A stretch of 64,000 nucleotides of DNA from positions 2,424,573-2,488,572 of the forward strand of contig NC_080168.1 of the NCBI RefSeq assembly GCF_950295315.1, read 5' to 3'. The DNA is from Erinaceus europaeus. Taxonomy: Eukaryota > Chordata > Mammalia > Eulipotyphla > Erinaceidae. Both the position numbers and the translations under genes were made by a program. The notes below the pieces were generated by a model that was not told the origin of the DNA, made no database searches, and saw nothing but the letters and a program-made list of their open reading frames with translations. Shown here piece by piece: positions 1-10,080 of the stretch (position 1 is its first letter; each line of letters starts with the position of its first letter).

Positions 1-1395
1 TTTCCAAGAGTCTGGAACAGAGAAGTTCAGTGTAGGCGTAGGGGACCAGATTGGGTGATGAGACGTCAAGCGTTGGACAGGGTGGGCGAAGATATCCGCT
101 TATATTGGCAGGTCCGGTCGAGCGTAGACGTGGGAAATGAACTTAGATGATGCCACATCCCAACGAATATCTGGTGGGGCGATGTTGCTAAGAACTGGCA
201 GCCATGGAACCGGGGTGGAACGGATGGTTCCAGAAATGATCCTCATGGAGGAATATAATTTGGAATCGACCAAGTGGACATGGGGGCTACGGAACCATCC
301 TGGGGCACAGTATTCTGCAGTGGAATAGCATAATGCCAGAGAGGATGATCGTAGTGTGGAAGCGCTTGCGCCCCATGAGGAGCTGGCCAGTCTTGCAATG
401 ATGTGATTCCTCGCACCCACCTTTGCTGCAGTTTTTATGAGATGCTCGTGAAATGACAGAGTGCGATCGAAAGTAACGCCAAGATAGACTGGCTGGGCTT
501 CATGCCGGATTCTCGTATCGCCAAGCTGCACATTAAGCTCACGCAAGGCCGAGGCATGGTGTAGATGGAAAACAGATGATACCGTTTTTGCAGTGCTAGG
601 GATTAGTCGCCATTTTTTACAGTAGTCAGATATCACAGACATGTCTTTCATGAGTGTTTCCTCGAGGATGTCGAACTTGGATGCCTGAGTTGCACAGCAG
701 ATGTCATCGGCGTAGATGAACTTCCTTGAAGAAGTTTCTGGGAGGTCATTGATGTAAATATTAAATAGCGTAGGAGCCAGAACAGAGCCCTGGGGGAGGC
801 CACTTGAGACAAGTCTCCATCTGCTAGACTTGTCACCCAGATGCACCCGGAATCTTCTGTTTTGGAGAAGAAACGGTATAGTGTTGGCCACCCATGGAGG
901 CAGGCATCTTGAGATCTTGACTAGGAGACCACGGTGCCAGACCGTGTCATAGGCTGCTGTGAGATCAACAAAGACGGCACCCATCTTTAAATTCTTCTGG
1001 AATCCATTTTCAATGTAAGTTGAGAGGGCCAGGGCTTGTTCGCAGGTAGATCTTCCTGGGCGGAAACCAGCTTGGGCGGGTGATAGGAATTTCTCTGTAA
1101 GAGGAGAAATACGTGACAGAAGCAGCCTCTCAAGGAGTTTGTAACACACGGAGAGGAGAGAAATTGGTCTATAGCTGGCGGCCAGTGTTGGGTCTTTCTT
1201 TGGTTTCAAAACCGCTATAATCTCCGCACGACGCCAAACTTTGGGCATAGACTCAGATTCCAAGATGTGGGACAGGAATGAAGCGAGCCACTTCTTTGCG
1301 GCGGGACCCAGGTTAAGAATGAGTTCTGGGGTGATGTTATCATAGCCAGCAGCTGTTCCCGGTTTAACCCTCTTCAAAGTGTCTTCCAGTTCAGA
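1..1395 (-). pseudogene. Jockey/CR1-type non-LTR retrotransposon ORF2 fragment (reverse transcriptase), 5'-truncated
   Basis: Reads right to left as the RT part of a non-LTR retrotransposon polyprotein, which reverse-transcribes its own RNA at a nicked genomic target. Numbered from the Leu codon at 1375-1377, the frame shows 'SYRPISLLSV' (about 69-77), 'GFRPGRST' (104-111), catalytic motif A 'VDLTAAYD' (137-144), motif B 'SGLPQGSV' (192-199) and the active-site YADD (222-225; bases 703-714). It continues through thumb sequence into the family's C-terminal region ('WLPVLSNIAPP'). Upstream the frame is open to about 1395, where it meets a SINE, so the endonuclease domain is missing. A single TAA at 100-102 interrupts it, and the frame then stays open to base 1. 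The motifs differ from the L1 in this window and from BovB/RTE as I know them, and resemble elements common in arthropods and cnidarians. As a 5'-truncated copy it is probably inactive. The RT identity is very sure; the exact clade is not. Confidence 0.9.
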
Positions 1396-1570
1396 CTACT
1401 ACTGAGAGAGCATGATGATTATGCAAAAAAGGCTTTCATGCCTGAGGCTACAAAGTCCCAGGTTCCATCCCCAGCACCACCAGAAGCCAGAGCTGAGCAG
1501 TGTTCTGGTACAAGAAGAGGAGGAGGAAGAGGAGAAAGAGGAGGGAGAGGAGGGAGAGGAAGACAGAGGC
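1392..1570 (+). mobile_element. Family C tRNA-derived SINE with GA-rich tail
   Basis: Contains the core 'TTTCATGCCTGAGGCT', the B-box-like 'CCAGGTTCCATCCCC' and the 3' block around 'CCAGAGCTGAGCAGTG', followed by a GAGGAG-rich tail. It matches the minus copy at 5090-5280. Its left end abuts the RT fragment directly. Confidence 0.8.
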
Positions 1571-1873
1571 AGTGCTTCACTGTTTGTGAAACTTTCCTCC
1601 TGCAGGTGGGGACTGGGGGTTTGAACCTGAATCCTTGTGCGTGGTGACATGTGTCTTTTTAATTTTTTAATTATCTTTATTTATTGGATAGAGACAGTCA
1701 GAAATAGAGAGGGAAGGGGGTGATAGAGAGGGAGAGAAACAGAGAGACACCTACAGCCCTGCTTCAGCATTCACAAAGCTTTCCCCCTGCAGGTGGGGAC
1801 TGGGGGCTTGAACCTGGGTCCTTGAGCATTCTAACATGTGCACTCAACCAGGTGCACCACCACCTGGTCCCCA
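1571..1873 (-). mobile_element. Two family A SINEs, the first truncated
   Basis: 1571-1650 holds the middle of a family A SINE (poly-purine stretch, 'CTGCAGGTGGGGACTGGG') without its head. 1661-1873 is a near-complete minus copy from the 'TTATCTTTATTTATTGG' tail to the 'CACCACCTGGTCCCC' head. Confidence 0.85.
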
Positions 1874-2170
1874 AGGATTTCTAATAACAAGTATGAGGAA
1901 GTTTGGAATCAGAAAACTTCTTCAGCAACGTGTGATGCACACCATCTCTGTATCCCTTCTTTCCCTTGGTTTTTGGCTATCATTATCAAATAAATGAAGA
2001 CAATAAAAAATTAAAAGCCACTGGGCAGAGTTCTATTTACATTTGCGTGGTAGAATGGTTTTTGCAAAAAAAAATATATTTTTTTTCTTTTTGAGACTTC
2101 TTCGAGGTCACCTATAAAAAAATCACACACGTCCCAGAATTTCTGTTGGCCACCGTGAAAACTGAAGTTA
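1874..2170. other. AT-rich unique sequence
   Basis: No recognisable repeat, RNA or coding signal seen between two SINEs. Confidence 0.5.
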
Positions 2171-2458
2171 CTTTAAAAAAAATATTTATGTTATTATTAT
2201 TTATTTATTTATTACCTTTTGTTGCCCTTGTTGTTTTTTATTGATGTCATCCTGGTTGGATAGGACAGAGAGAAATGGAGAGAGGGAGGGGAAGACAGAG
2301 AGGAGGAGAGAAAGACAGACACCTGCAGACCTGCTTCACCGCCTGTGAAGCGACTCCCCTGCAGGTGGGGAGCCGGGGGCTCAAACCCGGGATCCTCATG
2401 CCGGTCCCTGCGCTTTCTGCCACGTGTGCTTAACCCGCTGTGCCACCGCCCGACTCCC
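2171..2458 (-). mobile_element. Family B SINE
   Basis: Runs from the A/T tail and 'CCTTTTGTTGCCCTTGTTG', through 'ACCTGCAGACCTGCTTCACC', to the head complement 'CCGCCCGACTCCC'. The internal Pol III B-box region is readable. Confidence 0.92.
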
Positions 2459-3005
2459 TGAAGTTACTTCTAGAGTTTCATCATCATTATTTCCTCGCCC
2501 TCTTCTTACCCTGCCAGAAGTTATCTATTTCACCAGGCTTCCTAATCTACTTACACACCCGGTGGATTTTTCCACAAATAATTTAAAAAATCTTCTCGGA
2601 TGCATGCCTCCATCACTTTCCATACCCCAGTGAGTTCATGGATGACTTTACTCTATTGATCAGCATTTCTTGAGTTCGGCTTGTCTTATGCATTTTCAAA
2701 GAGCCAGTTCTTGGCATCATTTATCAATTCTCTTTTCTTTTTCTTAATTCATTCATATATTTATTTAATCTTCATTGGATTCTTCTTCTTGCTTGAGTTA
2801 CTGTTTATTTTTTGCTGTAGTTTTTGAATTGCAAAAATCCTTCTATCTTGAACTTTTAAAAAAAAGATTTATTTATTTATTTTTTTAATTAAAAGGAAAT
2901 ATATTCAGTGATGGGAGCCACAGTAATGATCATGGTGACAATAATAGTAATAATAATTTTCTTTAATAAAAATATATCAAATGCTTAACATAAAAAAAGA
3001 TTTTT
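2459..3005 (-). mobile_element. AT-rich stretch with probable old L1 ORF2 remnant
   Basis: About 2640-2850 reads on the minus strand like a decayed L1 ORF2 segment (the 'AAGAGCCAGTTCTTGGCATC' context is typical of antisense L1). The rest is AT-rich and unassigned. Confidence 0.45.
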
Positions 3006-3296
3006 TTAAAAAAATATTTTCTTTTTTTTAAATATTTTATTTTTTATTTATTCCCTTTTGTTGCCCTTGTTGTTTTATTGCTGTAGTCGTCGTTGTTGGA
3101 TAGGACAGAGAGAAATGGAGAGAGGAGGGCAAGACAGAGAGGGGGAGAGAAAGATAGACACCTGCAGGCCTGCTTCACCGCCTGTGAAGCGACTCCCCTG
3201 CAGGTGGGGAGCCGGGGTTCGAACCGGGATCCTTATGCCGGTCCTTGTGCTTTGCGCCACCTGCGCTTAACCCGCTGCGCTACAGCCCGACTCCCT
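3006..3296 (-). mobile_element. Family B SINE
   Basis: Near-complete minus copy from 'TTCCCTTTTGTTGCCC' to 'CTACAGCCCGACTCCC'. The B-box complement 'GGGGTTCGAACCGGG' is intact. Confidence 0.92.
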
Positions 3297-3310
3297 AAAA
3301 AAAGATTTTT

Positions 3311-3580
3311 AAAAAATATTTATTTCCTTTTTGTTGTCCCCCTTTTGTATTGTTGTTGTAGTTATTGATGTTGTCATTGCTGAATAGGACAGAGAGAAAT
3401 GGAGAGAGGAGGGGAAGACAGAGAGGGGGAGAGAAAGACAGACACCTGCAGACCTGCTTCAACGTCTGTGAAGCGACTCCCCTGCAGGTGGGGAGCCCAG
3501 GGCCTGAACCGGGATCCTTATGCGGGTCCTTGCGCTTCGCTCCACAAGTGCTTAACCTGCTGCACTACCACTGGACGCCC
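3311..3580 (-). mobile_element. Family B SINE
   Basis: Second consecutive minus copy, more diverged at its head ('CACTGGACGCCC' in place of 'CGCCCGACTCCC'). Confidence 0.9.
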
Positions 3581-3714
3581 ATATCTTGCACTCTTCTGTA
3601 GTAGTACAAATATGTGAGACTATGCATTGTTTTTAAAAATACTGCTTTACCCATATCCTATAAACGCATATGTATTTAGTGATCCACAAATGTACTCTGA
3701 AAACTAATTTATTT

Positions 3715-4130
3715 TTGAAAGTATATTTCTGTTTATTGAAGTGAGAGTGAGATACGCAGAGAGAGACAATAAGACCAGAGCCCTGCTCAGCTCTGGTTTA
3801 TTGGTAGTGCTGGGTATTGAACCTGGGATATCAGAGCCTCAGGCATGAAAGTCTCTTTGCAGAACCATTTTGCTATCTCCCCTACCCGTCCTGCCTGATG
3901 ATTTCTTTCTTTTTTTTTATTGTCACGATTATATATGGGAGAGTGAGAAAGAAAAGAGGAAGAGACAGACACAGAGAAAGGAGGGACACCAGAGTGCCCT
4001 CCACCACGAAACTCCACTGACACTCCCTGCAGTTCACAGGAGGTGCTGGGGCTCCAACCCAGGGCCTCTCTCATGTCATGTCCATTCTGCCAGATAAGGT
4101 GTCTCCCTGTCCCTCACTGGGGTCACTCAG
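3715..4130 (-). mobile_element. Two SINE copies, family C then a diverged relative
   Basis: 3715-3895 carries 'CAGAGCCTCAGGCATGAAAG' and 'AACCATTTTGCTATCTCCCC', the minus-strand family C core. 3905-4130 is a diverged tRNA-SINE-like copy with a GA-rich stretch and 'GGTGCTGGGGCTCCAACCC'. Confidence 0.7.
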
Positions 4131-4253
4131 TATGCATTTCTATTATGAGTGATGAAATGTGCTCCTTGGTCTTTTTCTTTTTTTTTTTTTTCTTTTCCTT
4201 TGTAGCATGTTCATCTGAGCACCGGGTCTTGAACCCTTATCCCTACTCCATAC

Positions 4254-4662
4254 AGAATGTAGTTTGGATGGGAGGCGGATGGATGGTGTTGCAGCGGGTT
4301 AAGCGCACATGGCGCAAAGCGCAGGGACTGGCGAAAGGATCTCAGTTCGAACCCCCTGACTCCCCACCTACGGGGAGGGCGGGGTCGCTTCACAGGCGGT
4401 GAAGCAGGTCTGCAGGTGTCTGTCTTTCTCTCCCTCTCTCTGTCTTCCCCTCCTCTCTCCATTTCTCTCTGTCCTGTCCAACAATGACAACATCAATAAC
4501 ATTAATAATAACTACAACAATAAAACAACAAGGGCAACAAGAGGGGAAAAAAATTAGCCTCCAAGAGCAGTGGATTCCTGGTACAGGCACCGAGGCCCAG
4601 TGATAACCCTGGAGGCAAAAAAAAAAAAAAAAGAAAAAATAACAAAAAAGAATGTAGTTTGG
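4254..4662 (+). mobile_element. Long-form family B SINE with 14-bp target duplications
   Basis: The element body is 4268-4648. It has the head and 'GCAGCGGGTTAAGC' A-box region, a B box, a CT-rich middle, 'ACAACAAGGGCAACAAGAGG', the extra 3' block ending 'GTGATAACCCTGGAGGC', and an A tail. It is flanked by 'AGAATGTAGTTTGG' at 4254-4267 and 4649-4662, which fixes both boundaries. Confidence 0.95.
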
Positions 4663-5089
4663 GAATTCCCAACACCCCCTGGAAGCAGCACTGAGCTTAG
4701 CGTCCCTGATGGAGTAGACGCACAGCTGGTGTGAGAACCAGGGGAGGGAGCATCCTCTGATTCCTGGGCAGACGGACCGGACACACTAGTGCCAGGAGCT
4801 GTGTTCCTTGTGCTGTCAGACCCAGCCAGGCTCCTGTCCAGGAAAGAGACTGTGCCCTGAGCACAGTGATGCCGGCCTTTTATACTGTTATCAACTACCC
4901 CATAGTACCTCATGGCAACGGTCTTCACAGGTTATTTATTTATATTTTCTTTGCTGTATAAAGAGAATACAACTTGTTTGGGCTACCAGCAGGCTCTTGG
5001 GCACAAGGAGCAGATACTGAGGTCATTGGCCAAGGCCACTTGGCTGACAGCGGCAGAAAGCCCTGTGCATGCTGGGAGGAGCTGGAAGA
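4663..5089. other. Unique sequence
   Basis: Moderately GC-rich, no splice or coding pattern I can defend and no recognised repeat. Confidence 0.5.
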
Positions 5090-5280
5090 TGGCTGCCAAC
5101 TACACCTTCCTTCTCCGTCTTCCTCTCCCACCTCTTTCTCCTCTTCCTCCTCCTCTTCTTTTACCAGAACACTGCTCAGCTCTGGCTTCTGGTGGTGCAG
5201 GGGATGGAACCTGGGACTTTGTAGCCTCAGGCATGAAAGCCTTTTTTGCATAATCATCTTGCTCTCTCAGTAGTAGTCTC
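5090..5280 (-). mobile_element. Family C SINE
   Basis: Minus copy with CTCCT-rich tail, 'CACTGCTCAGCTCTGGCTTC' and 'TTGCATAATCATCTTGCTC'. It is very similar to the copy at 1392-1570. Confidence 0.85.
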
Positions 5281-6215
5281 CTCCCCTCCACCTCCAATTG
5301 CATTTTCTTCCACTAAGAATTTAATCCTTAACTTCCCTTCTTCAGTAGAGGGAGCCAGCAAGGGCTCGGACATTCAGGGACCCAGGGGTGACCAGCCACC
5401 CCTAGTCCCCCATGCCTGCCTGCACTAACCCAGCTCCCTTCTGAGGCTCCATCTGCTGGGGTGAGGGAGTCCAGAGTGTCAGAAGGCCCTCTGGGTCTAG
5501 GTATTGGCTCTGTCAACTCAGCCAGCTGAGGGCAGGTGGGCATGCAGGCTGAGGGTGGGCAGGCCAGGCCCCACAGGCCTCCCTCTCTTCCCACTACTCT
5601 GGAAGCAGACACTGCACTCAGGCGAGGGGGTGTCTGCCCGGCCTCCCAGAGCAGCAGCTGGTGGAGGCTCTGAGCACTCTGCAGCTGTTTGTGATGTGTC
5701 AAACGGATTTCTGTTTTTCTGTGTTAATGTACTCGGGGCCGATTTACAGTGTGTTTGACATTTTGCAGTACAGTAAAGTGTATACACGGCTAATTAACAC
5801 AGATGTGCATTTGATAAAATAATGGGTGGCTACACAGAAAACGAATGACTAATTATACATGCAGCTCCAACACCCAGACCTATGCTATAAATCCGTACTC
5901 GGAGAAACAGGTCTAGTTGGCTGGATTCTCTCTCTCTCTCTCTCTCTCCAAGCATACAGTCATTCCTTAGCTTTTTCCTGGAGTTGGGATCCACTGACTT
6001 TAGAATTTTTCTTTCTAACTTTTCATCCCCCTGAGCACCCTTCCACCTCATCTCTCTTTTCTCTCTTGGGATGAGGATGAGGAGTTAGTCTTTCTCCACT
6101 CCTGAAAGGAAGTGGTGCTAACAGAAAGGGACAGTTGTCTCACTAAATTCTAGATGCTTCCGTGATCTCATTTGCTCTTCACAGCGCTTCCATGAGGCAG
6201 CTGGCGCTATACTTT
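5281..6215. other. Unique sequence with a (CT)n tract at 5930-5950
   Basis: 5281-5720 is GC-richer, with overlapping frames on both strands that show no family signature. 5720-5870 is an AT-rich island with several TAATTA-type motifs. The dinucleotide tract lies at 5930-5950. Confidence 0.5.
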
Positions 6216-6620
6216 TTATTTTATTGGTGGTGAGGGGCAGTAATGGTTTATAGTAAATACAGTCATTGGCATGAGTTTTCTGCAGAACACTCTCACCCCC
6301 AGGCTGGGTCCTCCTCTGCCATCAGGCACCGGGACCTGAAAGTACCCCCCCCGCTTTAGCCCCCACAGTCTTTTACTTTGATGGCAGTACACCAAATCCA
6401 ATCCAAGTTGAGTGTTTCCCCTTCTGATCTTGTTTCTCAGCTTCTGTCCATGAGGGAGACCATCCCATATTCATCCTTCTCTTTCTGGCTGATGTCACCT
6501 CACATGTTTCCTTTAAGTTCCATCCAAGATGAGGTAAAGAAGATGAATTCATCATTTTTAATAGCTGAGTAGTATTCCGTTGTGTATTTAGACCACAACT
6601 GAGCCACTCAATGATGTGAA
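6216..6620 (-). mobile_element. L1 3'-end fragment (older subfamily)
   Basis: Minus-strand L1 tail. It aligns by eye with the 3' part of the L1 at 8477-14797 ('CAGCTTCTGTCCATGAGGGA', 'AGCTGAGTAGTATTCCG'). Confidence 0.7.
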
Positions 6621-6814
6621 ATGTAGATGAAGTGATTTGTGAAAGGCAGACAGTACCTTGCCTGCCACAGGGAGTGACAGCAAAGGCTACAGTATCATGA
6701 CGTATTTATACTGTTTATTTATAATGCTTATCATCATCATCAAGTTGCTGTTGGAGGTGGTGGCTTGCTAGCCTAGAGCTAATCATGTGAGAAGATAAAG
6801 TGGAGAGAGTACAG

Positions 6815-7105
6815 GAGGCCAGGGGATGGTGTGCTTGGCTGAGGGTTGAGTGCAAACGTTCCCGTGTGTAAGAACCTGGGTTTGAGCCTCTGCTCCCCAC
6901 CTGCAGGGCTGTGGCAGGTCTTCAGGTGGCTCTCTCGCTCTCTCCCTATGTCCCCCTCCATTCTCAATTTCTTTCTGTCCTATCCAATAAAATAGAAAGG
7001 AAAGGAAAAAAAGGGGGAGGAAATGGCTGCAGGGGGTAGTGGTTGTGCTCCAGTGATAACCTGGTGGCAATAGTTATCAAAAAAAACCCAAAAAAACCGG
7101 GAGGC
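6815..7105 (+). mobile_element. Family A-like long SINE
   Basis: Head 'AGGCCAGGGGATGG', B-box 'GGTTTGAGCC', poly-pyrimidine middle and the 3' block 'AGTGATAACCTGGTGGC' followed by A-rich sequence. The head is partly rearranged. Confidence 0.75.
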
Positions 7106-7266
7106 AAAGAGCAGTGCATCGGATCACTGTCACACCCTTAGATTAAGTTGGGCTAGATTACACCTACCCTGAATCTTGGCCACAGTCTTTTCATCTGCAA
7201 AACAAAACGGTTCCACCTTCCCTGACTCCTCCAGCCCTTCATTCCTGAGCCATGTGTCATCAGAGA

Positions 7267-7267
7267 G

Positions 7268-7340
<73 letters not shown>
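7267..7340. repeat. (CA)n microsatellite, about 70 bp
   Basis: Uninterrupted CA repeats. Confidence 0.98.
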
Positions 7341-7344
<4 letters not shown>

Positions 7345-7960
7345 GGAGCCTCGTGCCCATGGTCACAGAGCCAGTGCTGCTCAGCTCTGTGTTGACCGGC
7401 CTTGATGGATCCATCACACTTGGAGCTGGGCTTCCCCTTCTTTAAATCATCTCCACTTAATAGTCACATGCTTGGCAGTCGGAGACAGCGGAGCTGGGCA
7501 GTCCCAGGACTCCTTTCTCCCGGGCTCTGCGGTGAGCCAAGCCTGGCCAAGCAGGAGAAGGCTGAGTTTTGCGAACCTCTGGGGCCTGGGCTGTGGGTTT
7601 TGCTGCTGCAGTCACCACGCCCAGCAGCTAGTGGCTCTTGGCAGCAAGCTAGTGTCAGGAGCTGTTCCAGTGTGGCATTGCCTTTCTCTGCTGCTGGGGC
7701 TTGGATGGAGAGGAGGAAGAAAGGGAGGAAGCCCTGGCAAGTGTGGCCTCTGATTCTCTACCACCCTGGGCCAGTTTGGGAGTGTTCTGGCCTGTGTGAC
7801 CTTCCTGCTTCTGCACTCTGCTACTGCTTAAGTCTGGGTACAGGAAGGTGGGGAGGAGAGGAGACCCCCACAGCCCTCCTCTGCTGTACCCCACAGGCAG
7901 ACCTGTTGGACCAGGAAGTAACTATTACTACAGCACAGCTTATATAATTCCCATGTGTGG
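7341..7960. other. Unique GC-moderate sequence
   Basis: Contains a plus frame of 181 codons (7402-7947) that overlaps other frames and shows no recognisable domain. I do not call it a gene. Confidence 0.5.
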
Positions 7961-7961
7961 A

Positions 7962-8027
<66 letters not shown>

Positions 8028-8032
8028 TTATT
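7961..8032. repeat. (TATC)n microsatellite
   Basis: About 16 tandem tetranucleotides. Confidence 0.97.
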
Positions 8033-8396
8033 ATTATTGTCGCCAGGGTTGTCCCTGGGGGTTGGTACCTGCACTACGAATTCACTGCTCCAGCAGCCAT
8101 TTTTTTTTCCTTTTTAATTTTTGTTAGACAAGACAGGGAAATTCATAGAGGGAGAGACAGACACCTGCAGACCTATTTTCCAGCAGCCATTTCCCCCCTT
8201 CTTTCTATTTTTATTGGATAAGACAGAGAGAAATTGAGAGGGGAGGTGGAGATAGGGAGAGAAGAAGACAGACACCTGCAGACCTGATTCACTGCTTGTG
8301 AAACTTCCCCGCTGCAGGTGGGGAGGCGAAGGTCGAACCGGGGTCCTTGTGTGTGGGAATGTGTGTGCTCAACTAGCTGTGCCACTGCCCAGCCCC
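8033..8396 (-). mobile_element. Long SINE with internal duplication
   Basis: Starts with the 3' block complement ('GCCAGGGTTGTCCCTGGGG') and ends with 'GCCACTGCCCAGCCCC'. A segment around 'CCAGCAGCCATTT' to 'ACACCTGCAGACCT' occurs twice (about 8091-8172 and 8180-8285), so the copy is longer than usual. Confidence 0.85.
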
Positions 8397-8463
8397 TGTG
8401 GTTACTTTTTTTAATAGTGAAATTAGTGCCTCTGCCTCTTAAGTTGATGCCACAAGCTGTGAG

Positions 8464-8476
8464 AATGCTTTTCTTT
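8464..8476. repeat. Target-site duplication of the L1 (3' side)
   Basis: 'AATGCTTTTCTTT' here is repeated exactly at 14798-14810, bracketing the minus-strand L1. Confidence 0.8.
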
Positions 8477-10080
8477 CTTTTTTGTTTTTTTTAGAACAGC
8501 ACAGTTTTCAGACCTCTTTTTTTTATATATATATTTTTTATTTAAGAAAGGATTAATTAACAAAACCATAGGGTAGGAGGGGTACAACTCCACACAGTTC
8601 CCACCACCGAATCTCCATATCCCACCCCCTCCCCTGATAGCTTCCCCATTCTCTATCCCTCTGGGAGCATGGACCCAGGGTTGTTGTGGGTTGTAGAGGT
8701 GGAAGGTCTGGCTTCTGTAATTGCTTCCCCACTGAACATGGACATTGACTGGTCAGTCCATACTGCCAGTCTGCCTCTCTCTTTCCCTAGTAGGGTGGGT
8801 CTCTGGGGAAGCTGAGCTCCAGGACACATTGGTGGGGTCTTCAATCCAGGGAAGCCTGGCCAGCATCCTAATGACATCTGGAACCTGGTGACTGAAAAGA
8901 GAGTTAACATACGAAGCCAAACAAATTGTTGAGCAATCATGGACCCAAAGCTTGGAATAGTGGAGAGGAAGTGTTGGGGGGGGAGTACTCACTGCAAACT
9001 CTAGTGTACTTCTGCTTTCAGGTATATATTTTGCAGTAGTTTATGGATACGTGTGAACATATGCTCTCTCTCACAGAAACTGGTGTATATCTAGGTTTTG
9101 GGACTTTGTTAGAAAGTGAACCACCTGAGATGGAATTAGAGTGTACTATGAAAGGAAAGGTCTCACCCGAGTAATGAAGCTAAAGGGTTGTCATTCCACA
9201 CGTGAAGTCTCTGGACACAGTCTGAAGTGAAACATGTTGAGGTGGCAATCGTTGTGTTGATTAGGTTGCGATCGGCAGATGCAATATTATTTGATATGGA
9301 TTGGGAGAGGCATACAGGAAAGTGGGCCCTATCCAAGGGTTCTAGGACTGGGGGAAGTAGAGGCTCTATAGTGGAGATGTGAGGTTCCTGCTGTCTTAGG
9401 GTTCAAAAAGACAATGGCTAGTTAATGTTATCATCACATTAATAGGTAATTGGGTTAACTTTGAAAAGTCCTTTTGTTAGGGTTTGCTGTACAGTACCCA
9501 GTATCTTGTATATAGCTGTGCTATTGGTTGCTTCTGATCTACTTGGTCTAGGCTTTTGAGAGAGTCTGCATATCAATTACACAGCCTATATATTAAAAAG
9601 ATTCAGTTTGTGTTTTGAAAAACTTCGAGACATACAATTAATTTTCCCCCTCTCATATTAATTAACCAGTGATTTATATGACTACATTTTACTAGGAGTG
9701 TACATAAACACCATTCCCACCACCAAAAGACTGTGACCCATCCCTCCCACCCACTCACACCCCGCACTGGCTCAGGAAGCTACATGCCTACCCCTCACCA
9801 CAGGGTTTTTACTTTGGTGCCCTACTTACAATTTGATCAGGTCCTGCTTTTAGTTTCCCTTTCAGATCTTCTTACTCAACTTCTGTTGATGAGTGGGATC
9901 ATCCCAATACTCATCTTTATCTTTCTGAATTAGCTCACTGAACATAATTCCTTCTAGCTCTGTCCAAGATGGGTCAGAGAAGGTGGGTTCATTGTTCTTG
10001 ATAGCTGCATAGTATTCCATTGTGTATATATACCACAGCTTTCTCAGCCACTCATCTGTTGTTGGGCACCTGGGTTGCTT

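Noticed and set aside
1..1395. BovB/RTE or L1 identity for the RT
   Set aside because: The motif context (NDLP before YADD, RNHI and WLPVLSNIAPP downstream) fits neither BovB nor the L1 seen at 10081-11895.
5328..5787. Overlapping 60-120 codon frames on both strands
   Set aside because: GC-rich DNA keeps several frames open at once; no homology signature and no splice architecture.
7402..7947. 181-codon plus frame
   Set aside because: No domain, biased composition, overlapping frames on both strands, and it ends in a TATC-repeat neighbourhood.
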